Shown here one piece after another: positions 9,125-18,362 of a stretch of 64,000 nucleotides of DNA. How positions within the stretch are numbered: the first letter of the stretch is position 1; every line of letters begins with the position of its first letter. Source of the DNA: Halomonas alkaliantarctica (GTDB lineage: Bacteria; Pseudomonadota; Gammaproteobacteria; Pseudomonadales; Halomonadaceae). The notes beneath the pieces were generated by a model that saw only the letters and a list, made by a program, of their open reading frames with translations, was not told the origin of the DNA and made no database searches. The stretch spans positions 558,001 through 622,000 of the forward strand of contig NZ_CP122961.1 of the NCBI RefSeq assembly GCF_029854215.1, read 5' to 3'. A program made the translations under genes and the position numbers.

Positions 9125-9839
9125 CGCGGTACTCCTTGGCGAGTTGAGTGGCGCTAACGCCGCGCCAGTAGCGGTAGCGCAGCCGCCACATGAGGCGGAT
9201 GGTTTTCCACGCGCCAAACTCATCCCAGCGCCTGCCCGAGCTTACCACTTTCGCCTTCAAACAGACGGGGCGCGATAACCGCTTGAGCCGTTTAGACAGC
9301 TCAACGTCTTCCATCAGCGGCTGCTCGGGAAAGCCACCGACTGCCTTGAAGGTGCTCACGTGCATAAACATGCCCTGGTCGCCGGTGGCGATGCCGGTAA
9401 GCCGGGAGCGTTGGTTCATCATCCAACTCACCACGGGCAGCCAGCCGCTGTAGCCTGAAAGCTTAATATCAAAACGCCCCCAGGCGTGGCGTTTAAGCGC
9501 TTGGAGTATCTGCTCAATGGCGTTCTTGGGCAATTGGGTGTCCGCGTGCAGAAACAGTAGCGCGGGTGCAGTGGCGTACTGTGCGCCCAGGTTCATTTGT
9601 CGTGCCCGTTCGGTCGGGCTGTTGAGCACACGATCCGCCAGTGGTTGGGCGATTTGAGCGCTCCTGTCATCGCTCCCACCATCCACCACGAGCACTTCGA
9701 CCCCCTGCGCGCGCAGCGGTTGCAACCCCGTCAAGTGAGCGGCGAGGGTGGTTGCTTCATTTAACACCGGGATAACGATGCTTAGCCGAGGGGGGAGTTC
9801 AGCCGAGCTCAATGACCGGCCCCCCCGCGGCGTTGGCAT
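9114..9839 (-). CDS. TIGR04283-family glycosyltransferase (GT2 fold)
   Basis: A 241-residue GT-A fold family 2 glycosyltransferase of the TIGR04283 type. It opens with LSIVIPVLNEATTL, has VLVVDGGSDDRS for nucleotide binding and LFLHADTQLP as the DxD-like metal site, followed by GATGDQGMF-like residues (GIATGDQGMFMH). The family is annotated for arsenosugar biosynthesis and is usually paired with TIGR04282, as here. It overlaps the end of the ABC ATPase gene by 41 bases and the next gene by 11, so the three are co-translated. A TTG at 9812 is a possible alternative start. Confidence 0.85.
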   Translation of the reverse strand: MPTPRGGRSLSSAELPPRLSIVIPVLNEATTLAAHLTGLQPLRAQGVEVLVVDGGSDDRSAQIAQPLADRVLNSPTERARQMNLGAQYATAPALLFLHADTQLPKNAIEQILQALKRHAWGRFDIKLSGYSGWLPVVSWMMNQRSRLTGIATGDQGMFMHVSTFKAVGGFPEQPLMEDVELSKRLKRLSRPVCLKAKVVSSGRRWDEFGAWKTIRLMWRLRYRYWRGVSATQLAKEYRDAR

Positions 9840-10437
9840 CCGCGTGGTCGTGGGTGACCAGCAGCGCTGGCAGGCCGGCTTCGCGTAGTTGGCTAAACAC
9901 CAGCGTGCGCATCTCCTGGCGCAGCGCCGTATCCAGCTTGGAAAACGGTTCGTCTAGCAGCACCGCTCGCGGCTTGGAAAGCAGCAGACGCATCAACGCC
10001 ACCCGTGATTGCTGGCCGCCGGAAAGGGTGGACGGATCGCGGGACTCAAAGCCCGCTAGCCCAACCTGCTCCAGGGCCTGGCTAACCTGCTGGTGCTTCC
10101 CTTTGCTGTGGCGAGGTAGCCCGAAGCGCAAGTTGCCGCCCACGCTTAAGTGCGGAAATAGCAGCGGGTCCTGAAACAGAAGCCCTATATTGCGCTGTTC
10201 GGCGGGAAGGCTGAGCAAATCGCGCTCACCCAGCCATACGCCGCCGCTGGCGGTGAATTCATGATCAAGAAAGCCTGCAATATACGCTAATAAGGTAGAT
10301 TTTCCCGACCCCGAGGGCCCCATTACCGTGAGTACCTCACCGGGAGTAATAGTGGCATCCACTGCCAGTAACTCACGGCCGGCCAGGGCGATGCTAATTT
10401 TTTCAAGACGTAGCGGCGCGCAAAAAGAAGCTGTCAC
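9799..10437 (-). CDS. ynjD: ABC transporter ATP-binding protein, YnjD type
   Basis: The ATPase subunit of an importer, 212 residues. Walker A is GPSGSGKST, the Q-loop is in LLFQDPLLF, the signature is LSGGQQSRV, Walker B is AVLLDEPFSKLD and the switch histidine is in VTHDH. Its order after ynjB and ynjC and its short length match E. coli YnjD; ThiQ is a near relative. The start is GTG with GAGGGA upstream, 10 bases after the permease stop. Substrate unknown. Confidence 0.88.
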   Translation of the reverse strand: MTASFCAPLRLEKISIALAGRELLAVDATITPGEVLTVMGPSGSGKSTLLAYIAGFLDHEFTASGGVWLGERDLLSLPAEQRNIGLLFQDPLLFPHLSVGGNLRFGLPRHSKGKHQQVSQALEQVGLAGFESRDPSTLSGGQQSRVALMRLLLSKPRAVLLDEPFSKLDTALRQEMRTLVFSQLREAGLPALLVTHDHADANAAGGPVIELG

Positions 10438-10447
10438 AAAGTCCCTC

Positions 10448-12121
10448 TTAGGTAGCTAAATCACGGCGGTGGGTACCCAATAAACGGGGCAGTCCCAGCG
10501 CGAGCATAAAGCCAATCAACGGCAGGCTCGCCTGCACTAATGCCCAGACGCCGATTAAGCGTCGATTATTGCCAGAGGCAAGCGCGACGGCTTCGGTTGT
10601 CACGGTTGTCACGCGGCCCGCACCGAGTAACTGGGTGGGTAAGTATTGGCCAATGCTCACTGCCAAACCTACGGCAAACGCCGTTAACAGCGGCGCAAGC
10701 AACAGCGGCAGGCGAACCCGCCAAAAAGCGGCACTGCGTGACACCCCCAGTGAACGCGCTACCTCTAGCCAACGCGGATCCAATCGGCGATAGGTTTCAG
10801 CCAGGGAGAGGTACACATAGGGCAGCACAAACAGCAGGTGACCCGCGATTACCAAACCAAGCTGAGGGCGAATACCCAGGCTTTCCGCCGCTACGACCAG
10901 TCCAAACAGGAAGGCGATTTGCGGCACTAATAGGGGCAAATAGAGTAACCATAACGCGCGCTTGGGTTGAATGTGCTGACGGTGTTCATTTTCCAGCGTT
11001 GCCAGCACTAGCGCCGTGGCCAAGGCGGTAGAAATAAGTCCAATCAATGCCGTATTAATGAGCGGTGTAGATAGCATAGGGCCGCTGCGTTGCCAGTGGT
11101 CCAGCGTTAGCATCTGCGGTAACACTTCTGGAAAGCGCCAGAAACCAGCCAGTGAAAATAGCCCCAACCCAACCAAGGCCGCCAGCGCTGTGATACTCGA
11201 AAGCAGTAATGCCGAGCGGCCAACGAGGCGCAGGATAATTTCGCCGCGTTGGCGGCTGCCATTGGTCAGCCAGTACCGCGTCAGCCTGCGGATCAGCTGT
11301 TCTAGCAGCCACCAGCACAGCAGCGCAGCGACAGTGACGCCGAGTTGCAGTACCGCCGCCGCCGAAGCCATAAAGCGATGACTGACATCCGGGTCGTTGA
11401 ACCAACTCAAGAGAGACACGCTCAGCGTGGGGGGCAGCTTCGGGCCAAGAATCAGCGCCATATCGACAACCGAGGTGGCGTAGGCGATCACGGCATAAAC
11501 CGGCAGGCGAATTAGTGGATAGAGGGAGGGAAGCACCGTTTTTAACCAGCCAATGGTGGGGGAATAGCCTAGTGACCTCGCCAGCATCAGGCGCTTCTCC
11601 GGCGCTAACTGCGGCAGTGCCGCCAAGCTCATCAGCAGCAAAAATGGTACTTCTTTGAGTACCAGCCCCGCCATCAGTGAGAGCCCCCAGGGATCGTTGA
11701 TAATCAGCGCGTCCAGGGGGCGCTCCCAGCCTGTCAGCGACGGCGATATCAGTCGCGCCACCAAACCCGAAGGGGCAATCAAAAAGGCAAACCCAAAGGC
11801 GATAGCGGCGTGAGGGATGGCGAGTAGCGGTGATACCAGCCGTCGTATGCCGCGATCTAACCACGTGCCTCGACTGGCGGCTAAAAACAGCACCACAATC
11901 ACTAGCGCGACAGCCGCGCTTATTAACCCGCTGGCAAAACTCACCGCCATCGAGCGTCCTAGCCCCGGCTGGGCGAACAGCATTTGCCAGGGGGCTAAAC
12001 TGGCGCCATAGCCGCCTAGTGCTGGCAAGTAGCCAAACGCAGGCAGCAGAACCATTATAAGACCCGCCCCCACGGGGAATACTAATAGGGCAATAATGAG
12101 AGCTGGGGCCAGTCGCAGCAT
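10448..12121 (-). CDS. ynjC: ABC transporter permease with two fused halves, YnjC type
   Basis: A 557-residue inner-membrane protein with two similar binding-protein-dependent permease halves (residues about 50-270 and 330-550), each with about six helices and an EAA-type loop (SLGYSPTIGWLKTVLPSLYP in the first half; SLGVSRSAAFWRVRLPLL in the second). The fused-duplicate layout is shared by YnjC, ThiP and FbpB. It starts two bases after the ynjB stop and is followed 10 bases later by the ATPase gene, so the three form one operon. The substrate is not known for YnjBCD. Confidence 0.88.
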   Translation of the reverse strand: MLRLAPALIIALLVFPVGAGLIMVLLPAFGYLPALGGYGASLAPWQMLFAQPGLGRSMAVSFASGLISAAVALVIVVLFLAASRGTWLDRGIRRLVSPLLAIPHAAIAFGFAFLIAPSGLVARLISPSLTGWERPLDALIINDPWGLSLMAGLVLKEVPFLLLMSLAALPQLAPEKRLMLARSLGYSPTIGWLKTVLPSLYPLIRLPVYAVIAYATSVVDMALILGPKLPPTLSVSLLSWFNDPDVSHRFMASAAAVLQLGVTVAALLCWWLLEQLIRRLTRYWLTNGSRQRGEIILRLVGRSALLLSSITALAALVGLGLFSLAGFWRFPEVLPQMLTLDHWQRSGPMLSTPLINTALIGLISTALATALVLATLENEHRQHIQPKRALWLLYLPLLVPQIAFLFGLVVAAESLGIRPQLGLVIAGHLLFVLPYVYLSLAETYRRLDPRWLEVARSLGVSRSAAFWRVRLPLLLAPLLTAFAVGLAVSIGQYLPTQLLGAGRVTTVTTEAVALASGNNRRLIGVWALVQASLPLIGFMLALGLPRLLGTHRRDLAT

Positions 12122-12123
12122 CG

Positions 12124-13344
12124 TTAGTTAACGCCGTAACGCTCAAGCCAGGCGTCTTGAAGCGCGGTCATCCAGCTGGGGTGCGGTTCAGGCAGGGTGT
12201 TCGACAGCGCGTCCGCCGGTAGCTCGGAAGGGTGGCGATCACCCTGTTCGAACAGCGCCTGGTTCTCGGCGTCGAGCTGCTCGATATCCAGTACGCTGCG
12301 ATCACCCCACATCGCGAGCGACTGCTTTTGCGCCTGAGCTTCCGGTGAAAGCAGAAAATTGGCGAGCACCATGGCGCCAGCTTTATGCGGCGAATTATAA
12401 GGAATTGCCACGAAGTGAACGTTACCCAACGTGCCGCCTTCCAGCACGTAGCTACGCACGCTTTCAGGCAGCTCATACTCCATCACCGCCACAGCGGCAT
12501 CGGTGGGGTAAAACGAAAACGCCAAACTTAGCTCGCCGTCGCTCATCAACGTGCGCAGGTTGGGGCCAGAGTCGGGAAAAGCACGACCACTGCGCCACAG
12601 GTGCGGGTGCAGCGCGTCTAAATAGGCCCATAGCGGTTCTGTGACGGTCTCAAAATCGCTTTCTGAAACCGGCTGATAAAGTGCCTTCTCCTGATCGGTG
12701 AGCTCGATCAGCGCCTGCTTTAAAAAGGTGCTGCCGGTGAAATCGGGAATACGCGGATAGCTGAACTGGCCGGGATTATCTTTGGCCCAGGCGAGTAGTG
12801 CCTGCATATCCTGGGGTGGTGTCTCGGTTTGAGCGCTGTCGTAATAAAAGGTGATTTGTGCCTTACCCCAGGGCGATTCATAGCCTTCTGTAGGTAGCGT
12901 GAAGTCGGTCACCACCTCTGGGTTATCGGTGGCATTGGTGAGCGCAAAATGGGGCAGCGATTCTGCAAAGGGGCCAAACAGCAGGTCGCTTTCGCGCATC
13001 GCCGCGAAGTTCTCGCCGTTGATCCAAATGAGATCGATACTGCCGTCGTCGTTATTGTCCGCCTGTTTTTCCGCCAGTACCCGCGCTACTGCACTGCCCG
13101 TATCGTCCAGTTTTACGTGCGCCACCTCAACGTCGTACTGTGCCTGCATCTGCTTCGCCACCCAATCGATGTAGCGATTGGTGCGCGTATCACCGCCCCA
13201 GGCATTCCAGTAAACGGTTTGGCCTTCGGCTTCCGCTAACACGCTTTGCCAATCATCAGGGGCAGGGTTGGCCAGGGTAGGAGACGCAAGAGCTAACATC
13301 GCTGTGGCGAGAGTTAGGCGTAAAGGGAGATGTTTAATGGGCAT
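12124..13344 (-). CDS. ynjB: ABC transporter substrate-binding protein, YnjB type
   Basis: The periplasmic solute-binding protein of the importer, about 406 residues. A Sec signal peptide ends near TLANPAPDD (about residue 25), followed by the family opening VYWNAWGGDTRTNRYIDWV and a type II periplasmic binding fold (WINGENFAAMRE; LSPEAQAQKQ near the C-terminus). I start it at ATG 13344, which begins the signal peptide; a TTG at 13371 would add nine odd residues. It lies 30 bases downstream of the phosphotransferase gene. The similar family SBP_bac_11/YnjB has no proven ligand. Confidence 0.85.
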   Translation of the reverse strand: MPIKHLPLRLTLATAMLALASPTLANPAPDDWQSVLAEAEGQTVYWNAWGGDTRTNRYIDWVAKQMQAQYDVEVAHVKLDDTGSAVARVLAEKQADNNDDGSIDLIWINGENFAAMRESDLLFGPFAESLPHFALTNATDNPEVVTDFTLPTEGYESPWGKAQITFYYDSAQTETPPQDMQALLAWAKDNPGQFSYPRIPDFTGSTFLKQALIELTDQEKALYQPVSESDFETVTEPLWAYLDALHPHLWRSGRAFPDSGPNLRTLMSDGELSLAFSFYPTDAAVAVMEYELPESVRSYVLEGGTLGNVHFVAIPYNSPHKAGAMVLANFLLSPEAQAQKQSLAMWGDRSVLDIEQLDAENQALFEQGDRHPSELPADALSNTLPEPHPSWMTALQDAWLERYGVN

Positions 13345-13374
13345 CGCATTTCTCTTTTGTAGGCGTTCCAAACG

Positions 13375-14418
13375 TTATAGAGAGGCTTGCAAGCACTGCA
13401 GTTCGCTATGAACGTGATCAATACTCGGCAGTGAGAGGTAATGCTCGACGCGGTCGCGCACGTGGTCGATCACGGCCGGGTCAGTGAGCTCAGCGGACCA
13501 GTCTTCCCCTCGCTGCTCGGCATCCTTGGCGTTCAAGTGCTGGGCGCGCCACTTGGCACACCAGGTCAACGACCAGAGCCAGGTTGCGCGTCGGCAGGCG
13601 ACCAGGGTGTCTGTATCGGGTGACTCATCCATGTTGGCTTGCCAGCGGCGATAAAAGCTAATCACGTCACTTAGCGATAGCACCGCCTGGCTGCTTATGT
13701 CCCAGGTGGTCGAGGTGTAGAGGCTGGTGTGAGCGAGATCGATACCCGGTAGGCCGTATCGGCACTTCTCTAAATCCACCAACACCGCACGGCCATCGTC
13801 ACGGATCAAGAAGTTGCCAGGGTGGGTGTCAAAGCTAATCAGTGTCGGGGTGGCCTCGCTTAAGCGAGGCGGAAGTAAATCCAGCTCCTGTTTAATGCGC
13901 TGGGTGACCTTGCTCGAGAGTTGCGCATCGCCCAACCAGTTAGCCTGCTGACACACTTCCTCTTTCATCGCTTGCCACGGGTCTTCAGGGGCAAGCAGCG
14001 GCGCCCTCAGTGTTTCGCTGGGCAGCGGTTGCCTGTGTAGGCTGGCCAGGGCATCGGCAATGGCGTGTAGGTCTTCCGGGAGTTTAGCCAAGCGGCCACG
14101 GATAGCCTCAACCAGTAGCCCACCCCGGGGCAGTGCCTCGCTCGGTGGCAGGGTGCCGTAAAGTGTTGGCGTATGTCCGCCAGCGCTGGCGCGCTGGTAG
14201 CAGGCGGTCTGATAGGCCAGGTTCTCTTCAGGTGGCAGGTTCATCTGACTCTGCTTCGGCAGCCGCGCCACCCAGTCATCGTCCTCACTGCGATGAATCC
14301 ACACATGATCATGGGCCAGACCGGTATCCGCCATCGGCGTAAGCTCACGGTAGGTAATTCCGGCCCGCTTTAATTCGGTTGCCAGCGCCTGTAAACGCGC
14401 TTCGGTTGGTGTCGGCAT
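13375..14418 (-). CDS. APH/choline-kinase-like phosphotransferase
   Basis: A 347-residue cytoplasmic kinase-like protein of PF01636, the fold shared by aminoglycoside, choline, homoserine and thiamine kinases. The catalytic loop reads SFDTHPGNFLI, where the usual HGD is replaced by SFDTHPGN, with the catalytic Asp and the metal-binding Asn retained. The metal-binding Asp follows in AVLVDLEKCRYG (DLE instead of DFE). It is the first gene of the run leading to ynjBCD and the two glycosyltransferases, which suggests that it phosphorylates the imported compound. Antibiotic resistance is not implied. Confidence 0.78.
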   Translation of the reverse strand: MPTPTEARLQALATELKRAGITYRELTPMADTGLAHDHVWIHRSEDDDWVARLPKQSQMNLPPEENLAYQTACYQRASAGGHTPTLYGTLPPSEALPRGGLLVEAIRGRLAKLPEDLHAIADALASLHRQPLPSETLRAPLLAPEDPWQAMKEEVCQQANWLGDAQLSSKVTQRIKQELDLLPPRLSEATPTLISFDTHPGNFLIRDDGRAVLVDLEKCRYGLPGIDLAHTSLYTSTTWDISSQAVLSLSDVISFYRRWQANMDESPDTDTLVACRRATWLWSLTWCAKWRAQHLNAKDAEQRGEDWSAELTDPAVIDHVRDRVEHYLSLPSIDHVHSELQCLQASL

Positions 14419-14520
14419 AGAGCAGTCCGTGTCGTTGCTGAATAAGCGATGCCACTTAGTGGCGAATCTTGTACCAACCTTACACGTTTTATAAGAAAAA
14501 GTGATTTTATAAACTGAAGG

Positions 14521-15228
14521 CTAGCCTAAAAGTTGCTTACTCAGCATGCCAATGATGAAGCCAAGTACAGCACCCAGTGAGGGTGTCCAATGGCGCCGCA
14601 TTCGCGCTTGCGGCGCAATATCCTGAAATACCAGATACAGAATGCCGCCTGCTGCGAAGCTCATGATCATCGCCGTAATTTGTGGCGCCTCACTCAACCA
14701 CCAATACCCCATTATTGCAGACAGCGGGCCGAAAAATGACACGCCCAAGAGTCCCCATAATGCTGTTTTAGTCGTTAATTTCGCGGCTCTTAATTCACGA
14801 TAGGCGTTAAATCCTTCGGGGAAATTTTGCGCAGCGATAAAAAGAGCCAGTAAGACACCCATTTGCGGGTTAGCAGCAAACACCGCGCCAAGTGAAACCG
14901 CTTCCGGCACAAAGTCTAATAACATCGCCATAAACTGTGCGACATTGCCTTCATTGTTTTGTAACCAGGCATCCAAAACACAAAACGTAACGCCACCTGC
15001 GGCAAACAATCCCGTCAATTGCCAAGTGTTTAACTCATGCATGCCTTCTGGCACCAGCGCAAAGGCCACTGCCGCCACTAAAATGCCGCCACCAAAGGCT
15101 GTGATTCCATGCACAAGCTCTTGCTTGGCAATTGTATTTGCGGTTCCCTCAACGTGTGCTAGAAAGCCGCCGAAAAGTGCCATAAGACCGGCGCCCCAGG
15201 CGATGAAAAGCATTCCATAAACGCTCAT
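14521..15228 (-). CDS. ZIP-family metal transporter with a non-standard metal site
   Basis: A 235-residue inner-membrane protein with about eight helices and the ZIP layout. The fourth-helix motif that is normally HNFPEG reads QNFPEG (AAQNFPEGFNAY), so the first histidine ligand is glutamine. The following helix (GVSFFGPLSAIMGYWWL) lacks the usual histidine/glutamate pair. Divalent metal import is therefore less certain than for ZupT. It lies in its own unit, with the valS terminator upstream and the phosphotransferase gene about 100 bases downstream. No Zur-like site is visible in front of it. Confidence 0.75.
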   Translation of the reverse strand: MSVYGMLFIAWGAGLMALFGGFLAHVEGTANTIAKQELVHGITAFGGGILVAAVAFALVPEGMHELNTWQLTGLFAAGGVTFCVLDAWLQNNEGNVAQFMAMLLDFVPEAVSLGAVFAANPQMGVLLALFIAAQNFPEGFNAYRELRAAKLTTKTALWGLLGVSFFGPLSAIMGYWWLSEAPQITAMIMSFAAGGILYLVFQDIAPQARMRRHWTPSLGAVLGFIIGMLSKQLLG

Positions 15229-15351
15229 TTATCCACCGTTTCTCCCTTCTGTTACGAATTAGGTTCGCACTTTGCTGAATCTCGAGCCAGGGCCTTGTCA
15301 GGCTGATGAGATGTCAACCTTAACGCCAGAGTAAGCTCCCATACCGGTTGC

Positions 15352-15386
15352 CGAAAACAAAAACGACACCTAATGGGTGCCGTTTC
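15352..15386 (-). terminator. Rho-independent terminator of valS
   Basis: On the minus strand the sequence reads AACGGCACC, a five-base loop, GGTGTCGTT, then a run of T with one G. The nine-base stem has one G-U pair that forms only on this strand, which fits the direction of valS, whose stop lies 28 bases upstream. Confidence 0.7.
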
Positions 15387-15413
15387 GTTTGAGCTATTGC
15401 TTACTAACCAACT

Positions 15414-18260
15414 TTACAAGGCTTCAATCTTCGCCTTTTGCTCTTCAAGCAGCTGCTTGGTGGCTTGGAATTCGGCCAGCTTGCCACGCTCTTTATCCAC
15501 CACGGCGACAGGGGCTTTGGCGATAAATCCGTCGTTGCCGAGTTTCTTCTCGATGCCACCGATCAGCTTGTCCTGCTTTTCGATCTCTTTGCTGAGGCGG
15601 GCAATTTCGGCGTCTTTGTCGATCAGATCTGCCATCGGCACCAGCACTTCCATATCACCCACCAACTGCGTGGCAGAGAGCGGGGCATCGTCCGGGTTTT
15701 CAAGCCAGGTAACGCTTTCCAGCTTGGCGAGTTTGGAAAGGAAGCGACGGTTGCTCTCCAGGCGCTCGGCGTCTTCGGGCTTGCCTTTGGTGAGCAGCAC
15801 ATCAAGCGGTTTGCCGGGAGCGATGTTCATTTCGGCGCGGATGTTTCGCACGGCGATGATGACGCCTTTTAACCACTCGATATCCAGGCTGGCCTGGTCG
15901 TCGATTTTGCTCTCGTCGGCTTCTGGCCAGGCTTGCAGCATGATCGAGGCATTTTCACCCATATATACGCCCGCCAGCGGCGAGACGCGCTGCCAGATCT
16001 CTTCGGTGATATAGGGCATCATCGGGTGAGCAAGGCGCAGAATGGCTTCGAGTACGCGTACCAGCGTGCGACGCGTTCCCCGCTTCGCCTCTGCCGTGGC
16101 GTTTTCGTCCCACAGTACCGGCTTGGAAAGCTCCAGGTACCAGTCGCAGTACTCGTTCCAGACGAACTCATACAGCGCCTGAGAAGCGTGGTCAAAGCGG
16201 TACTCGTCCATCGCCTTGGTGACCTGGGCTTCGGTTTTTTGCAGCTGCGAGATAATCCAGCGGTCGGCCAGGGAGAGCTCAACCTCTTCACCGCCAGTGC
16301 CGCAGTCTTCGCCTTCGGCGTTCATCAGCACGTAGCGCGAGGCGTTCCATAGCTTGTTGCAGAAGTTGCGGTAGCCGTCCAGGCGGCTCATATCAAACTT
16401 GATATCACGCCCGGTGGTGGCTTGGGAGAGGAACGTAAAGCGCAGCGCATCGGTGCCGTGGGCTTCAATGCCGTCTTTGAACTCGTCCTTGGTCGCTTTG
16501 GCAATCGCCTTGGCCTGTTTCGGCTGCATCATATTGCCGGTGCGCTTTTCGAGCAGCTCCTCCAGCGTAATGCCGTCGATCAGGTCGATGGGATCGAGTA
16601 CGTTGCCCTTGGACTTGGACATCTTCTGCCCCTGACCGTCGCGCACCAAGCCGTGTACGTACACCGTCTTGAACGGTACCTGCTTGGTGAACTTCAAGGT
16701 CATCATGATCATCCGGGCAACCCAGAAGAAGATGATGTCAAAGCCGGTCACCAGCACGCTGGAAGGGTGGAAGGTCTCCAGCTCCGGCGTCTCTTCCGGC
16801 CAGCCGAGAGTGCCGAACGTCCACAGGCCCGAGCTGAACCAGGTATCGAGCACGTCTTCGTCTTGGGTCAAGGTGACATCGGGGCCGAGTTCATGCTTCT
16901 CGCGAGCCTCGGCTTCGCTACGAGCAACGTAGACATTGCCTTCCTCGTCGTACCAAGCCGGGATGCGGTGGCCCCACCACAGTTGGCGGGAGATACACCA
17001 GTCCTGCAGGTCGCGCATCCAGGCGAAGTACATGTTTTCGTAGTTCTTGGGCACGAACTGAATATCGCCGTTTTCCACCGCTTCGATGGCGGGCTTGGCG
17101 AGACTTTCCACCGCCACAAACCATTGGTCGGTAAGCAGCGGCTCAATCACATCGCCGGAGCGGTCACCGTAGGGCAGGGTGTTGTTAACGGCTTCGACTT
17201 GCTCCAGCAGGCCCAGGGCGTCCATGTCGGCCACGATCTGTTTGCGCGCTTCAAAGCGGTCGAGGCCTGCGTACTTGGCGGGCAGGGTGGCGTCTTCGTC
17301 CGGTTGGGACTGGCCTTTCAGGTCGAAAATCTCGGCCTGTTCAAGAATCGCCGCGTCTTTGGAGAAGACGTTGATCAGCAGGTGGTTCTGGCGCTTGCCG
17401 ACCTCGTAGTCGTTGAAGTCGTGGGCGGGGGTGATCTTGACGCAGCCCGAGCCTTTCTCCATATCGGCGTGCTCGTCGGCGACTATCGGAATGCGGCGAC
17501 CGACCAATGGTAGCTCAATAAACTTGCCGACCAGGGAGGCGTAGCGCGCATCTTCCGGGTTCACCGCCACACCGGTATCGCCCAGCAGGGTTTCCGGGCG
17601 GGTGGTGGCGACCACGAGGTAATCCTTGCCGTCGTCGGTTTTAACGCCGTCCGCGAGCGGGTAGCGGAAGTGCCAGAAGCTGCCTTGCTGTTCTTTGTTT
17701 TCCACTTCCAGATCAGAAATGGCGGTGTGTAGCGTCGGATCCCAGTTGACCAAGCGCTTGCCACGATAGATCAACTTCTCTTCGTGCAGGCGCACAAACA
17801 CTTCTTGCACCGCTTTGTAGAAGCCGTCGTCCATGGTGAAGCGTTCGCGAGACCAGTCGACGCTGGCGCCCATACGGCGCAGCTGGCGGGTAATATGGTC
17901 GCCAGACTCCTCTTTCCACTCCCATACTTTATCGATAAACGCGTCACGGCCGAGGTCGTGGCGGGTCTTGCCCTCTTCGGCCGCAATCTTGCGCTCCACC
18001 AGCATTTGTGTGGCGATACCGGCGTGGTCGGTGCCTACCTGCCACAGGGTGTTATTGCCCTGCATCCGCTTCCAACGCGTCAAGGTATCCATGATGGTGT
18101 CCTGGAACGCATGGCCCATGTGCAGGCTGCCGGTCACATTGGGCGGTGGAATCATGATCGAAAAAGGCGTGCCCTGGCCGGAGGGAGCAAAACGGTTGTC
18201 GGCTTCCCAGCGCTCGTACCAGCGTGTTTCGATCTGTTCGGGTTGGTAGGTCTTTTCCAT
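15414..18260 (-). CDS. valS: Valyl-tRNA synthetase
   Basis: Charges tRNA-Val with valine in the cytoplasm, a class I synthetase of 948 residues, the normal length. HMGH (residues 47-50) is the HIGH signature, and [10 protein letters not shown] is the KMSKS loop. The editing domain lies between, and a charged C-terminal segment of about 70 residues ([20 protein letters not shown] and on) is the tRNA-binding coiled coil. I start at ATG 18260 (MEKTYQPEQ), matching E. coli ValS; a GTG at 18275 would add five residues. It is normally adjacent to holC, but here an MFS gene lies between. Confidence 0.96.
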   Translation of the reverse strand: MEKTYQPEQIETRWYERWEADNRFAPSGQGTPFSIMIPPPNVTGSLHMGHAFQDTIMDTLTRWKRMQGNNTLWQVGTDHAGIATQMLVERKIAAEEGKTRHDLGRDAFIDKVWEWKEESGDHITRQLRRMGASVDWSRERFTMDDGFYKAVQEVFVRLHEEKLIYRGKRLVNWDPTLHTAISDLEVENKEQQGSFWHFRYPLADGVKTDDGKDYLVVATTRPETLLGDTGVAVNPEDARYASLVGKFIELPLVGRRIPIVADEHADMEKGSGCVKITPAHDFNDYEVGKRQNHLLINVFSKDAAILEQAEIFDLKGQSQPDEDATLPAKYAGLDRFEARKQIVADMDALGLLEQVEAVNNTLPYGDRSGDVIEPLLTDQWFVAVESLAKPAIEAVENGDIQFVPKNYENMYFAWMRDLQDWCISRQLWWGHRIPAWYDEEGNVYVARSEAEAREKHELGPDVTLTQDEDVLDTWFSSGLWTFGTLGWPEETPELETFHPSSVLVTGFDIIFFWVARMIMMTLKFTKQVPFKTVYVHGLVRDGQGQKMSKSKGNVLDPIDLIDGITLEELLEKRTGNMMQPKQAKAIAKATKDEFKDGIEAHGTDALRFTFLSQATTGRDIKFDMSRLDGYRNFCNKLWNASRYVLMNAEGEDCGTGGEEVELSLADRWIISQLQKTEAQVTKAMDEYRFDHASQALYEFVWNEYCDWYLELSKPVLWDENATAEAKRGTRRTLVRVLEAILRLAHPMMPYITEEIWQRVSPLAGVYMGENASIMLQAWPEADESKIDDQASLDIEWLKGVIIAVRNIRAEMNIAPGKPLDVLLTKGKPEDAERLESNRRFLSKLAKLESVTWLENPDDAPLSATQLVGDMEVLVPMADLIDKDAEIARLSKEIEKQDKLIGGIEKKLGNDGFIAKAPVAVVDKERGKLAEFQATKQLLEEQKAKIEAL

Positions 18261-18362
18261 GGAGAGTTGGCTCACAGCAACGATGCTTCCCGCAGGGAAG
18301 CATGAAATTCATAAATAGGGTCGAAAAATGGCGATAAGTATAGCGCGATAAGGGGTGAGGCG

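Noticed and set aside
11055..12146. Long minus-strand open frame across ynjC
   Set aside because: It overlaps ynjC in another frame, and ynjC has clear permease helices and operon overlaps.
13375..14418. Aminoglycoside resistance gene
   Set aside because: The protein shares the phosphotransferase fold, but its setting in the YnjBCD operon and altered loop suggest a metabolic kinase.
16422..17513. Long plus-strand open frame within valS
   Set aside because: It is antisense to the conserved ValS core, has no family features and arises from GC-rich codon use.
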